Shown in pieces: positions 33,323 to 48,715 of a stretch of DNA of 64,000 bases (position 1 is its first letter; each line of letters begins with the position of its first letter). Made by a program: the position numbers and the translations under genes. The stretch is from Fasciolopsis buskii (taxonomy: Eukaryota; Platyhelminthes; Trematoda; Plagiorchiida; Fasciolidae): positions 214,227 through 278,226 of the forward strand of contig LUCM01002333.1 of NCBI GenBank assembly GCA_008360955.1, given 5' to 3'. Below the pieces are notes generated by a model. It was not told where the DNA came from and did no database searches. It was given only the letters and a program-made list of their open reading frames with translations.

Positions 33323-36300
33323 TCGTGGTATCAGACACCAATGACCGAGTATTGTGCAGTTCCCTTACGTTGCATTTGTACAACCCTTATCCTCGCATGC
33401 TCTGATTTCTGCTGCTATCAAACGAAACCTAACAACATTGTTGTAGACGAGCGAAAATATTTCAAACACAAGAAAAACACAAACTGTAGCATTTAACCGT
33501 ATTGTCTAAAGACTTTATCCACCGCGTTGAGACCGTGTGCGCTCCAAATTGGGAAGCGACCTTATAGATTCAGTCTATCGATTAGGCTTTCGTAAGTTTA
33601 TTGTACACTTCGGGGCGCCAAACTTTATTCATCTTCTCACCTATATCCTACTCAGAGAACAACGTACGACGAGGACGTCTAGCTGCAGGCATACATGATA
33701 CACTTTCTAATCACCGTCTAATTTATACTAATTTAATGCCAGATAGAATTCCGTATCATGGAGATAAGCCCGCCTAAGCTAAATGTCAATACTCATTATG
33801 AATGTTTCCACTACACGCTACTAAGGTACAGTAGCCAATAAGCACTTGAAACGTATTTCCAAAAACTGTTTATATCGTGGCCAATCACAAAATGTTCGGT
33901 AGATTAGGAAAGATTCCTGAAAAAACACAAAACTTTGATCGAATCAATAGAAGATGCAAGGATTTTGGAGAGCAGGCAAATGCATTAGAAAGCATTGCCA
34001 ATTAAAATCACGATCGTTTCAAGTGATGTAAAATGTGTTGAAACAACCGAGACACAAGAAAGAAGTCTGTCAGCGACACATCTGTGATAATGCCTAACAA
34101 CGACTTTGTATTGCATGTTTCCCTCCAGGGTGGGTCGGTTGACGAAACGTTTCAATATCTGCCTTTAGAAATGTAATAATGCTATTCAGCTAACGAAGAC
34201 CAATACTGCAAATAGTTCACGGTCGATTCATTGATAGATGACCGGTATACAGTTTGGTATACACCAGTGATATTTTTTTCATCAGATAGCCCAGTCTTAG
34301 GTGCTGCGCAGTCTCATGACAAGCCAAATAATTTTATCGACAAAGTAATTCGACCTCGAGAAAAAACAACACTTCAGCGGTGGTTTACACAAATACTTCA
34401 TGGTCTTTTTTTGCTTTCAACTCAGGTGATTTGATACCTGTCTAAAATGAACAATACCTGCTTCGCTTCGATCTCAATAGGTAACGGGTTCACAATTCAC
34501 TTTCTCCTACCTACGGTAGGTGGTGTTCTTCCACGAGGTTCAGTAGCGGTGCCATTTTTATGAGTTACTTCATATTCAGAAGATGGTTAGATTGATTTTT
34601 TGTCCAAAGCCACCGATCAAATCCCCGGAAGGTTAAGACAAATGATACCAGAGAGAAGTTTAATGATAATTAGTTGTAGCGGCTCAGTTCAATGGAAAAA
34701 TGATTTAGTGAGACGAACAATTACACCGTTAGATAATTTGCAAATATTCTGTTGTGTGCCGTTAAACACGGCTTGCAATACATGAGTTTGAATAAAGAGT
34801 TGCGATTCTGTTCGTCATGCACCTGTCCCCAGGTAGAAGTTTCATTCGCGGAAAATTAGTTTACACATGTGACTTGAATTTGTAAAAGAGACGGCTAATT
34901 GCCCGGGAACGTTTTCTTGATTGTCAGAACTAATTTGAGGCTGTCCGGTCCTTTCAGATGCGTATACTCATGATTCCGGACTTCGTCGGTCTCGATAATT
35001 CACTTTGAACTGTGTAAACGGATTAGAATGCTTCAGTAACACTCGGTTTTTGACTGAAGTCAACGAATTAAGAAACCTTGACTCCAGTAAAAGATTCGAA
35101 TAAGCAGGGTTAAATTTTGCACGGTCGGATGACAAAAACATGAGAAAACCGGAAAAGTAAAGCTACCTTTCGAAATTTCTGGTCACCGGAAAATATATCT
35201 TGGCTTGGTTAAAAAATTGTATCAATTCTGGTTAACTAACAAAGAATATTTTGCAAATATGTTATCGGGTAACTTTACAAAAACGAAAGCGGATGTCATG
35301 AATCTTCAGTTCTGAAACTTTACTAAACAACTGTAGAAAGCGATAAAAACAAAATATGTACAACACATACACCTTGTACGATTTGCCTGGTACTAGTTCA
35401 GCACATTTGGAGATCTGATTTAGTCGTGTCCGGTCAAAACAGAACCGGCAAATCACGACAGAACATGCCGGATTGCTAGATCAAAAATGTGGGCCAGTCA
35501 ATGACATATCGCAACTTTTGATCGAAATCATTTCGAAATCTATTCGGACTGCATTCTGATCATGCCACATTTCTACTAAATCTTGGCAAGAACCAAAAGA
35601 ATTTGGTGCAGCACAGCCGAAATCAAGCCCCCATTTTTTTCCAGTTCGTATGCCTTGAATGTGACCGTGGATATTTGTCCGCAATCACGATTCTTCATTT
35701 TACTCCCCAATTGTTTTTATTACAAATTAATGTTGCTTCATACGGCTTTTTTTGACTGAATCCGCCCGAAATTGGCAGATATCACGGTGATCCACGACAA
35801 GATAAAAGCACAATTTCAAGTCCAATTCTTCGTAGGACCAACTGTGAACATAATACACAAATTAACTGAAAAACTGATTAAAGTGTTACCAGCACTAACG
35901 AATGCTTAAGTACTGTACAAACACTTAAGCAAAGCACCTTGTAGACTATATTCTATCTCATAAAATGATCAACAATGAGCCAGGCTTTTGTAGGACATAC
36001 TAAACCTAAAATAACTAACCTGCCGACTTCTCAAACGTCACGTGAATTGGGATCAACCGGAAATCACAGAGGAACGAATTATTAAATTCGATTTATTAAA
36101 TTGATCCTGAAAACGAATGACCTGACCATTTTGTGCTAGGGGTCTTTAAATAACACGCACAAAATGAATAAATTCTGGTAGGACCCTGGGTTCTTCGAAG
36201 TTATTTATTTTAGTACTAATGTCACGTGACTGCGTGCCTTTGTCAGAGCATCGATTGATGTGAATGTTAGATGCAAATAATTGAGCTCCCCAGGGATTTG

Positions 36301-37572
36301 GTTCATTCGAGAGTCTCCATCGATTTAATGTTTTCATTGTACGCCAGCAGCGGCACAAATCAGAACCGACCTCAGATCGAAGCCGTGGTAGAATTTATGC
36401 CTTTCAGCTTGTAAATACCCTGAGGTTCAGCTGCCGTAAATTACCTGTACAGAACGAAGATCTAGGTCCTCGATACTTAAAGTGTATATTTTGTTTCGGC
36501 GGATCGCAAATCCTTTCTCGTTTTATCGACTCGGGCAAACGTCCAACCGATTTGTTTGACAGACCAGTGTAATGTTTGCCTCGAATTTCGAAACTGGTTT
36601 TTATTCTCTCCTCTCTAATCAGCAAAGCAATCAGTGTCATCCCGTTTTTGATGTCCCAATGTCGGGGTTTAGAAGTCAGAATTTAATCATCACCGTAATT
36701 TGGAATGTTCCAATGAATTTAACTTGTTGGATTATCGTTTGCGGCGCATAATTTTTTTTCACAAAACAAAGAAATCCAGGAGGAACATTTTTCATTATGT
36801 GCTGAATAAAAGTATTTTCAAAAATTCTTTCCTTCGGTACTTAAATACCACAGATCAAGTAATTTGTTTGTTTGTTTGTTTTTTGCCTAACTGTAGAAAA
36901 AACCGTTTAAATAAACAGAAGTTTAGCATCAGCACACGTGGAACATATATTGAATTTGTAACAATGAAACGTTTGTTTCTTTCATCAGCACAGTTGCATT
37001 TTCTAAGTTTTATTTTGGTGGCTAGTCCGCTTTGCTGACGGCTACACAGTGTGTTAAGGCTGAGGAAAACTCGAATTTCCGGGAAAGAAGTATTTTATTA
37101 GAGCTCCCTATAAGAAGCAAAACTGCAGCTAATGTGAAATGGTTTAGAATAGTTAGTGTTATCACATTGATTTTTCAACGCAGCTTATCTTATGCACATA
37201 AGATCACTTTTTTGAATATCGGAAAATGCAATTGCCGATAACTCGACAGATAACGGTTTCGCACTTCAAGTTTGACTTCAGTGGTGCCATAAAGTCGTTC
37301 TTTTGAATTGCTTTTTAACCGACTGCAATCTCAGTTCGAAATTTCTGATCATCACTGGCCTATCAAGATAAAATCATGACAGGGACCAAAATATGTCATC
37401 ATTATGAATATCATGATACGTGGTTTGTAAGGCCACATTTATTACCTTTTAGCAATCTTTATAAAGGTCAAATAAACATGAAACTTGCGAGAATTCCAGA
37501 ACCAAGTGCAAAGATGGAATCACATGTTCAAGTTCTTGTGCATTTTAAAGCACACGAGAGCAAGACCGCGCT
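33323..37572. other. Long stretch without a recognised gene
   Basis: Short frames only (longest 112 codons at 36700-37038, +, with no domain). No repeat identified. Confidence 0.45.
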
Positions 37573-37728
37573 GCCTGGCGGTAGCCAAGCGGATAACATC
37601 CTGGCGTTTGGACATGAAGATCGCCGTTCCGAATCCTCCCATCGCCAATCAACGTCTCCAGTCAGGATCCCGTTTTGGCCGGAGCTCTCTTCCTGAAAAA
37701 TGGTTTGCAATGTTATTTCATTAATAAA
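37573..37728 (+). mobile_element. SINE family 3, copy d
   Basis: Head GGTAGCCAAGCGGATAAC, B-box-like CCGAATCC, a shortened body with CGTCTCCAGTC, and tail GCAATGTTATTTCATTAAT. The middle of the body diverges most of the five copies. Confidence 0.8.
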
Positions 37729-40638
37729 ATGAATTAAATGATAAAAAGGAAGAAAGAGATCCACCACGGGGAAGCAGATCACGTTAGCAAAAGAAAAATT
37801 CCTATTTATCCAGCAATGAGGCGGTTATGAACCAGAAATCCATTTTCCATGCATAAAAAGGCATAGCAGTTTTCCAGTTTGCTGGGTTAGTTTCCTTCGT
37901 CTGTGTTGGGACAGATATTTGTTCCGTTCTGTTTCCAAGTGTTAACCCTTAGCTACCAGTGAATACGTTTTCAGAGTTTTCACAACTTATGATTCCCGAT
38001 ACCTACGTTTCAGTCGTTCTCTCCATGGTTAACAACGCAACATTGGTTCAAGGCAACGTTGTGTTTTGCGAAAATTGTACGCAAATATTCCGGTGGCATG
38101 GAATTTTCATTTTAATTGAACGAAAAACAGAGGATTCAGTTGGATTGCCCAATTACTAGGCGGAATGAGAACGCGTTCTTCAAGCAGCAACCATCCCGAA
38201 CTAATCAATGAAACTAGTGGAGGTACCCACCACTGCAAAACTGGTTTATCTCTCCTAGGAATCCCCAACCGTGTGCAAACACATTCATTTCAATGAGAAA
38301 TAAACACGAGTTGAATGGATTTGAGTCGAACACAAGAAGAAGCAAGGGCAATGTTAAATGCTTTCAAGTAAGACTGAGGTAGCTATGCAATTCGTGATCC
38401 TCCCGTGATTCATGCCGATGAGTTAGTCATTGATAAAACATGGCAATAAAATTTCCCACTTCCATCACATACTCCAATGGCGACGACCTTGTGTAGCTAT
38501 CTTTCGCTTTGATTATTTCCAGTAATTTCAAAGGCATAAATGTCTGCGTCGGAGCGTCGTCCATCGGTGGACCGAGTGTGAACCTAATGAACATCATCGG
38601 CCATTTAGATTGAACAAAATGGATACATTTTGGACTAATATCAAACTGCACAATGGTAGAAGTCTATGCTTCCATCGGGAGATATATGCAATTAAAAGTA
38701 CTGTCGACTATGTTAGCCAAAAGGCTTGAAGTATCTGGTGTCAAATGAATTAGTTCACTGAAATGTTTTGCTATAAAGGGTATCCGGATCTCCTCATGTG
38801 TAATAAATTTTCCGATCACATTCCAAAAAACAAAAGCAAATGTGCGAGATCCGTCTGTTCATCTTGGTTGTTTTTTAAATGTCTTAAAAATGTTCATTTT
38901 AAACGCAAGTAGCTTTTCGTATTAGTGGATCCATAGCAGTGGTAACACGTTGTCCTATGATAGATGATTTCAATCAAACCATACCCATTTCTTATCCTAT
39001 TAGGTCTTTTTTGACCGTTTCATTAGTGTGATCAAAGTGCATTTTATTCTCAGGAGAACGGATAGATTGTTAATTTCGGAGACAGAAAGCTAACTTGAAA
39101 TACAAAAACAACCAGAATGATCGCGTGGCCAAGTGTTCGCCAGATCCGCTGTTGTCAGGCTGAAACAGCAACATATTCGTAAATGTTAAGAAATGAACGG
39201 AATCCGGTTATGTCTTCCTAGAAGAACTGACATTTGTATCTACACACAATCGTATTCTGTTGTGTGAATTCGGACTGGATGGAATCCTTGGTTTTCGAGC
39301 GTTGATCTATGTCTTTGGAAGAGGATGTAAGTCGTTTGTCACCGAATGAAACAAACAAGACAACTAGCATAAAGTGACGGATTATTCGACCTGACACTGG
39401 CATGTAAGATTTGTTTTCCACATTTCGTGACAGGTGACTGTGCACGCATGATCCTGACTATTCACAGCCAATCTCTCGTCAAGATTGCACAAACACAGAC
39501 TAATACAAATTGTTTTCGGGCTTGATTGAACGAATTCTGACTATGACTGTCGCAATTAGGTTGATGCGTCGAACAATTTTGCCCATTTTTACTTGTTTAA
39601 TTTGTTCTAACGGGTCACTATTGATCGATAACGGCAATTGATTTGCCGAGTAGAACTCAATAGATTCAATAGGTCTTCAAAAATATTTGACACGTATCAA
39701 TGTGTATTTAATTTTTGTATTTTATGTTACTCACTTTCCATTCAGCCACGTGTTCAGTTAGGAGTAGTCATGTTGTGCTCAACATGTCACGTGACGATTG
39801 CAGTGCGTTTAGAAACTGACTGTCTTATCTCACTGTCATACGTCGGCTCGGCACAGGTACATGACCCTTATGAACAGTGTTCACATGTATAGTCTATCGC
39901 AAACACAGAGCAAACGATTCATTCGGCCACATTTTACACTCTTTGCAAAACGAGTTATGACGAACCAGTGAACGGAGCATCTGAGGATGAAAACTGACCG
40001 TGATTTCTGACACCTCATAGATGATTCAGGGAAATTAACTAAATCCCCTCTTGTTGTGCGTATCAGTTAATTCTAACCTTAGTTTCTTTGCAATTCGTAA
40101 CGAATTTCCAAAACAATCCTAAAGTTATGATACCACGAATGGAGTCATCCATACTCCCGGAGAGAAAACACGTTACCAAATAAAGTGCAACTGCCCAAAT
40201 TCTTTGAACATGACCGTTTCGGACACAACGTACAGATTCCACAAAAACTAACTCGGCTATTATTCGACCAGTCGAGCCGAGATGCTTCATCGAAATGTGT
40301 TTGGCAATTTGCTATCTACTCACAATACATACCCCCTCAAGTTCGGTGATCGAATGGTATTGGCCACAGTAAGTTCTTGTGATATAACTTGCTGGCGTAG
40401 AAAGTAAAACAGAGTGCATTTGCTTTTATAGTGTTTGGCTTTTGGTAGGAGTCACCCAATGGAACAAAGGCTTTAGTGCCTCATTAACTAGAGAGCGATC
40501 CACTGGTTGGTTGATCGATAGGAAAATTCTGCTCTGACAGACAAAGTCCCAAAAGTTCACCGGGGCGAATGCCATGTGATTGGGCAATTTGAATGTGTAA
40601 TCAATAACCCTTAAATAAAATGTCCGAATACCATTCGG
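37729..40638. other. No gene recognised
   Basis: Short frames only; no repeat identified. Confidence 0.45.
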
Positions 40639-40720
40639 CATGGCCGCCAGCTCAGCTGGTAGAACGCGGGCAGTTTGAATGCATACGTTCTGACACTGCA
40701 TGCATTCGATTCCCGGCGAG
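40639..40720 (+). repeat. tRNA-like sequence (SINE head or tRNA relic)
   Basis: A-box-like CAGCTCAGCTGGTAGAACG (40649-40667) and B-box-like ATTCGATTCCCGG (40703-40715) at near-tRNA spacing. The T-stem 5' strand and the acceptor stem do not pair properly, so an active tRNA is unlikely. Different from the other SINE heads in the window. Confidence 0.5.
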
Positions 40721-43700
40721 GTCACAGGATTTTCACAGATAGATTAGTTCCATATTTGTCGAAATTTGCCAACCAAACTTCGAAATCAACTCTTAACAAA
40801 ACAGTTCACATATCCCCAAAAGTTGTAGTAGACAAATCCCAGTCACGCTCAGTGTGATATAGCCACGTTTGAGAAAGACATTCTCATTTGATTCATATCG
40901 GTTTCCGTTACTATATGCAGTCTTAGAAAGCCTAAAATCTGAGACGATGGGGTCTGGCAACGTTTTTATGCGTCAACAGTCGAATGTTGAAAATTTGTGA
41001 TGTCAGCGTCTAGGCTATGACCCGACCAACTCGCTGAATCGGCTTGTTGTAAACTCCGACTGACTTATCCAGCAATATCGCACATGACAAACTAAAATGA
41101 AATTCCTATCTGTTGTCGCTTTCATGCGCATAGCCTATGGAAAACTAACGTATCACAGTTCTCCAATTTGGTCATGTGTATCGTCATTATTCGTGGACAT
41201 AAACCACGTGACAAAAGATCACCGTTGCTACATAAATGAGTTGGTTAGTAACCTCGCAATGTTGTATTCAACACTGGAACTGCAGTCAATTGAGTTGTTT
41301 CGCCTTCGTGAGCAACGATAGAAGTGATCACCGAGATGTTTATAACCGTGAATCGAATACAACTATTCGTTCACGTATCCTCATCTTCAGAGGTTTGCGT
41401 TCGGCTAAGTCGCTTCAATTGAAAACCAAATCTCGTGATACGTAGCGAAAATGGGGGATAGTTTAACAAAAGTTTCTCCACATTTAAATGATAAGACTGG
41501 CCCGTTTAAGGTAAAACAGAGTGATTTGATCGATTGAAACGAACTAGTCTAATCCCGCTTGAAGTTATTTTCTCATTGTAGTAGTCATCCCTTTGGGGAG
41601 AGACAGTATGGCCGAAAACGTCCCATGAATCATGTAGTTCTGCTAACTTGAACCTGACAATATTTTCCCAGCTACGATAACGAATAATGCCAACTGGACT
41701 TGCTCTATCATCCGTGCAATTTTTGTTTTCATCGTTTCAACAAATTTAAGCTTAAATTTCCACTTCATTTAGCTCGCCACCGGGAAATCCAACGGAGTAC
41801 GAGAAAATGTGAAATTAGCGGTTGAGAAACAGATCAGATTGAGCCTAATCGTGTTCAGATCGAAACAGACACTAAACCACAAACGAAGTCTTTCTGGACC
41901 TAAGGTTAAAGGACATACAATGTTGGCAGAAGATAGCAGTTGTTCGGTTATGTACTGGTGTTTGTGCATGTGCGTGTGTGTGTGTGTGTGTGTTCACGAA
42001 CAAGGAACTCGGTGTTTGCTTACAACCAACCGGTTACCAGAATTTTTTATCTTCGAAAAATCCACCATTTGGTACCAAAGAAATCGGGCATGTGATGACC
42101 AGACGATTTCTGTCGATTTATAAACAAACAGATTTTGTAGGAATGCTTGTATTAAAATGCACATAAGACGATCTATACGAGAAACAACCGTTTGCTTATC
42201 CTCGCCAATTTCCCAGCAGTTTTGACTGTCTTCTTTTTTTTACCCTAGAATCCATCCAAGTGATCATGCACCGTTTGTTTTGATAATATCATGTTTGCGG
42301 GGTAGAATTTGAAATACAAAACCATACAGGGTGTAGGCTTATTCAAGTCCTTCTCGAGGACAAAAATCAAATATTGAAACAGAACAGTATCAGTCAGAAT
42401 GAGAGGAAATGGTGTGAATTTCATGTCAAAAGTTATTTTGATTTTAAGGGTTTAATGAGCTATGAACAAGATTTATTTCTGCTTTCACTTGAAAGCTAGT
42501 AAATTTTGCTCGTTAATGATGGGATGCATGAAACTGCATGATAATCCGTTTTCCAACACAGTTTTCGAGGTGACCATCTCGGATTTCACTTTAGCTAGAG
42601 CGTCCCAATTGGAAACAATTGACTGTGTTTACTGGACACAATTACAAATTACATCATCAAGCAATATGAGAGCTATGTTTCTGCTGCCGAAATAAAAGAC
42701 TAAAGGGAAAAGTTCCCCAAGTAAAACACATTTGTGAGCCACAAACTGTGTTGCCCTCGTCAGCAAAACCCACTGGCCACCAAAGTAGAATCCACGGGAA
42801 ATCGAATCTGTGGATATGATCAACTTCTTCTCATCTTCAATGGGTACCTCACCTCAGCTAATCAAGGATTATAGATAGGGTACATTTTTTGTCCAATATT
42901 CCGCACCCAAACGATATTTTAATCAAGACGTGTTTTCTTTGGGACTTTTCCTGTCTTTCAGTAAAAATGAGTAATAAATAATGTTTAGCGCGGAATTTTC
43001 CAAAACAAAAACCTCTGAACGGTTCGCTGAGGCATAATTTACCTGACTCACTGAATGAAAGAGTCAATTCCGTTGAATAACTGACTTCATCAAACTCTAT
43101 GATCTTGGGATAGAAAGAATTAGCAATTCATTCCCTGTAAGTACCTGCAGATTCCGTTAGGTTACTGGTTTTTATGTTCAGATTCAATTTATTTAGATAT
43201 CAAGTTCGGGATCAATCTGCTGCTGCTATATAAGCATACAGATTTAAAGTGCATAAATCCATCCGTACATCACGTGATATCAGCAAGAACGGTGAAAGAG
43301 TAAGCCGCTGTAAAATAAATAGGTGACCAGTAAAAAGCACTTTGTAAAGTTCAGGTTCTTCCAACTCTTCCGTATTCCTGCTTCATGTCATCGATTGCTC
43401 GTGGCAATTTATGTTTCGTCAGTCAGAGGTTGCATTTACTCGGCCGTCCGATCTGAAAGTTGGAATCTCTTGAGGTTCTTCATTCCGAATTTTTTCCGTC
43501 GAAAAACCACTTGCTCAAGGCAGCAATACTAGACCCGAAGGTCAAGCCGGTCACTAGGAGCCGGCGACCGATATATTAAACTCTTTGACAATATGAATAC
43601 GATCATATTTATGATGAGTATAGTATTCTTTTACTCACTACTAACGACCGATTTGAGATTCGTTGGCTTATCCGTAATCTGCAAATACGCCAAACATAAT

Positions 43701-46700
43701 ACGACTTTGTTCCCATGATGAAATCTATTCAGTCTAGTATTTTGCCCTAAAGTAAGAGGCACCCACGAGGTTGAAAATGAGGAGTCACATACGAAACTTT
43801 GTCGTCCAGAAACAGGTATTCTTGATAACAAACTTCGTTCCAAAGATTCGGGCATTTTTCTTGTTCACGAAATGACTATTTATCTTCACACAAGCTCGAA
43901 TTCTGATAAGTTGTTAGATTTCATGGGTCAACAATTGTAATTTTCACCATCTGATGAATTTGAAGCACGACAAACTGTTTGAGTCGGTAAGAACGCGAAT
44001 CACAAATTTGTTTCTCATGTTCCATTGATCGACAAATGTTTCCGGGACGTGACGAATTGAAGGGATGCAGTTCACAACCCTCCTTTCGCTTCGCGCCCTA
44101 AGGTTTAGTAAAAACCATACCATATGCGTTTACAACGAACAGTACAGAAATACAGTTGCACAGTTCGTTCGCCATGGACGTACTGTGAACCTTCCCGGCT
44201 TGTTTTGCACAGCTCAAAAGCCATCTTTGTCATCGGAAGTTGCACTATTAACTTTTTTTGTTACAAAATCATAAGCCTAACCGTTTTTTTTCTTGGTGTT
44301 GTTTCTTACAAGAATTAGACAATTATGTATGGAAAAGTCTAGGCAATACGAATCAATAATACACATCGTCACTGGCGCAATGTAAATCCCAAGATTTGAG
44401 CATCGCGAGTCGCACCATGTATTGTACAAAAATCTGACCTACCTTGGGAATGCTAACTTGATGCCCTTCTTTGCCTGACAAGTTGGGTTACATAACCCGA
44501 ATTTTAAAACTGTCCCTTTATCCGAAAATGGGAATTCCACTTCGATGCAGTTCATCCCAAATTCAATGATGCAAGCTGCAATCGAACCGATAATCTGCCG
44601 CTTGTCGGGTTCTACTCCAGCTCTTGGCGTTGAGTTGCGGACTTGTGGTGCCCAAATAGGTGGGCCCATTCTCTACACATTTCGGTTCCCCATGTGGCCT
44701 CAAAACAAATGAACGTTTTCTCCTAGCATTAAACGACTGCGATACGCTTTGCTTGCATCTAATTGCAGAAGAGGAAAGGAGCGTGAAAGAAACATATAGA
44801 CCATTTTGGTTCCTTGTATGCCTAGAAAGTCGTAAGGTGTTACTATATACACGAACCAAAGTACAGATCAACAACCGATGAACTACGACAGTTTTATTTC
44901 TATACGATGAACAACTTTATTGGATATGGGCATTAAGGGAATTGATTTTTCATCCATACAATAATTCGTGCAGTATCTAGATATCGTTTGTAATCAAGAA
45001 ATCGCGGAATCGTTACAAGAATGTCAAATAGGTCCCAGGATTTGTCAGCGGTGCATGTGGATCCGGCCGGAACGGACAGGCAAATCCGTGAGAAACGACT
45101 GTGGGTCAAGAGTGAAGCTTTGCTAAAAATAGACGTTTACCATTCCTCGTTTTCCAACTAACGGTTAACATGGAAAATAACTCTACAACTGGCAATCTAG
45201 TGACATTAAATCCGTGCGGAGAAATAGGAGATAAGCTCTCCTGTTCATTGGGCACCGATCGGAATGTGTAAGTCAGCATGTAGTTCCATGTGATCACGTT
45301 AGATCGGTTGCATGAAAAGACCGAGATGAACCGTGTCCTTTTATGGTCTTATAAGCCAGTGCGTTCAGTCACCATTTCGGCATAGAGACCGAATAGCCAT
45401 GAGTGAGCTGATTCAGCATTGGTTTTTCGAATAGATATTATCAGGTATCATCTAAATCCCATGGAAAGAGAATTAAATGTCAAGAAATCAGCTCATCTGC
45501 TCCCTCGTATCTCATACCGAATTGCAAAAATGTCGGATTATCCCCGAAAAGCGTGGTACAGTTTGTTGGATATCTAAACCTCACCCAATTGAGCATCGAA
45601 ATGGGCTGATCAAAAGAAGAGAACCAGGCCGATCGAAGCTGATGGAATTTGGACAAAAAAATTCCGGACAAATTTGCAAGAAAAATGAGACCAAATTTTT
45701 TTTAAATTGAGTGAACATGATAACAATAATGGCGAAAAATCGATAACACAACCGATTATGTTCATTTGTGCATATTTTCTTATTTAAACTCTTGCCAATC
45801 ACCAACTTAAACCGGATCCTGGAAATTCTTGTAGTACTTAAAATTGATGAATGAATGATAAATCTCAAATGTCATCCACGGAACGGGGCTTAGAAGATCA
45901 GTTCTATTCACTCTTCTTCTGTTTACGTCATTTACTCCAACTGATGTTTTCAAGATGCTCACGTTTGATCCTGTGTAGTAACGTACGTCGATTGCATACA
46001 CTCATCTACTGAACTTACCAAATATGGCATTCAAACATACTATTTGTTGACCCCTGGTAATGTGTTCCCACGGAGGCATTGGTTACCACGGTTACCAAGT
46101 ACACGTAACTCATAAGTTTCCGTGGCTGGGTGAAAATGACAAATAGTGTAAAAGCAAGTTCAGGGAAAAATCAATCAACTGACGGCTTAAAATGATCAAA
46201 ATTGTCGAAACTTCGGTCAGTATCAAAGTTTACGTATTGGGTATTCATTTATTAATCATGTCGCCCAATGTAGTTCAAATGTGGTACAAAAGAACTAAAC
46301 TGTTAGATCGGCGAATTCGATCCATCACCGCTTATTCAGCTCCTTACCCGACTCTCAGACCGGGCAGTGGAACGTATGTCCAGCCAGATTGCATGAGTGA
46401 CGTCACATGAAGGCATGAAGACCGAGAAAGAATCGATTCCATCATTTTTAGCCCAAGCAAATTTAAAAATTATTAATTAGATCAATGAAGACGAGATAAA
46501 AGACAGTACTTTTAGTCGAAATTCATCTAGGTTTTGGCAACAAAAAGCCCTCAAGCATAGTTATTAAGAATACATATATGGCTGTGATTTTTTTATGGAC
46601 TCTTCAGATGTGAAAGTCTATGCACAGCGCCGATGACAAGAAGGAGATCCCGGTGACGAATGCCCATCCGAAGTGTACAAGTATAAGTATGTTTGGATGA

Positions 46701-47338
46701 GGAATATCCGGCATTGGTGCACGGCATTCGGCAAACTTTATAAACCACCAAACCGGTCATCTGATCTTGGGAAGGACTTTACTACTCATCCAGATACCAG
46801 TAATATTCAGTGTACGGGTATCATGTGTATACCTGCATTGTCAGCCAGAAATCACAACCGAATATCAGCTTGGCTAAAGATATGACGACCATTTTGGAGA
46901 TTTGTTCAATCAAATGTACTCGTCTTCCTACATCTTTTGAATTTTGAAAATAGACAGAAAGTTCGATCGTAACATATACCAGAGATTTCCTCGATACGTA
47001 CCACCAATATCGACGGAATACATCTCACCAAGGGCAAGCATTATGAAAGCAACTGTGAATTTCCTGTTTCACAGCCGTTTATGAATTGCTTTCTATTCAA
47101 CGCAAACCGTGAGATTGGCAGTCTAATATACACAATTGGATGTTCAAAAAGAAGAATGGTTACCGAATGTATAACTTCAAAGATTGTGTATTTTTCTATT
47201 TGTTAACCATCTACGCCTTAGGTTGCGAAAACATAATCTGTTCCGCCATTAGTCGTAACGGCTTAATCCAATAAAAACCTGCATCACTAATACTTTCGAC
47301 GTTGTGTTCAACAGGCCAAACGGCTTCAAACCTGGCCG
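40721..47338. other. Long stretch without a recognised gene
   Basis: Short frames only; a GT microsatellite at 41969-41993. No domain or dispersed repeat was recognised. Confidence 0.45.
41969..41993. repeat. (GT)n microsatellite
   Basis: About 12 GT units with one GC interruption. Confidence 0.9.
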
Positions 47339-47953
47339 GTGTCATTTCGTTGTCAAAATGACCCAAACATATCCCAAACAATGTGGACAGACTCATTGGA
47401 TAGTCGTATGCATACGCATTGTGCTGCACTTATTCCGCTGTGTCGGCCGCCGTCTTCTCTTCCCGTGAACTGGGAATCAGCTCCGGCTGCGAGTGACTGG
47501 TTGCGGATAAAAAAATGTCCGAAGATTTCAAGCAAAGAACACAACTTGTCGTTTCAAATTGGTTCTATTTTCTGCAAAGACCGAACTCTTCGGTAGTTCG
47601 TGGGACTCGAGATGTGTTAGCAGATGCATCCGAACTCAGTTTTGCCAATATCAGTACATTTATTGACCCGTTATTATTTGATCCGGACACCAACAGCTTG
47701 TCACATCTTCCGCACTCGATCAGTATTTCAACGTAGAAAATTGTCGAACCCTTCGGTTTGCGGTCATCCAAATGGGATGCTAGCAGTCTGTTCGGAAACA
47801 CCGCCTAACAGATGGTGTACAAATACAGCCAAACAACGAAGAGAGAGAGAGAGATGGGTAACCAAGAACGAAGGAAAAAGTGCCCGGTCTATGGAACCGA
47901 CATCTACTAGTCGTATTCGGGTCAACTCCGAAAATCCTCGTTTCCCTAATTAA
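47339..47953. other. Frame-rich, GC-richer segment, possible exon
   Basis: Several overlapping frames of 63-109 codons are open on both strands and the composition is more balanced than around it. TTTTCTGCAAAG near 47578 could be an acceptor for the + frame that ends at the stop near 47734. A GA run lies at 47840-47856. No domain recognised, so no CDS is called. Confidence 0.25.
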
Positions 47954-48591
47954 GTCGACGGCGGAACTCAGTCGCTGATAACCATAAAATTAGTAGAAGT
48001 TAAAAGATATTTGCCATTAGCGATTGAAACAAATTATCGATCAACTGAGACTAGAAACTACTTTTGTTGGTATCACGTAAAGACAGCTTTCAGAATTTTT
48101 ACTCAGAAAAACTATGAAATAATTTTCAAAAGCAAAGTGCATTTAAATAAACGTCGCGTGAAAAATATTCAGTAATGGTAAATTGATCCTAACAATAGAT
48201 AACTATTTTTTCATCGACCGGTTAGAACCGTGTTGTTTTCTGCCGTAGTTCGCGTGGGGACTCAGTTCGAACTCCAAATTCGCAATTGAGACGTTGCTCC
48301 TCGTGCGCTTAAAATACTCCCGGTTTTACGAAGATGCGGTACAAGTTATGTGACATCTCTATGTCTTGTCACAGTTGAACCAATTGTTGAATAGTCCGAG
48401 TTTACCTTTTGCCGGCAATGCTAGGAAACTTTGTTGATTTCCAACGAGCCGTATGGAGTAATCATTTTCGGATAAGCATGTATGAATCAAATGTTCGAGC
48501 GTGTCATATCCGTATTGTAAGGTACATTCCACTACGATTTGATTGTAAAACTTGCCTTGAGAAAGACTACCCACGGTAGTTGAAACGTTGG

Positions 48592-48715
48592 CACATTACA
48601 TCTATCAACAACGCTGTGTTATTAACATTATATCATTCACAATTAAGACCAATACATGGCGCATCGATTTTTCGATACATCGCTTACGTCATTTGGTCCT
48701 GCTGTTCTACCACGT
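48592..48715 (+). repeat. Dispersed repeat R2, copy 2
   Basis: Second copy of the repeat at 25440-25565, sharing ATTAACATTATATCATTC and ATCGATTTTTCGATACATC-like words. Unclassified. Confidence 0.65.

Noticed and set aside
40639..40720. Functional tRNA gene
   Set aside because: A and B boxes fit, but the acceptor and T stems do not pair.
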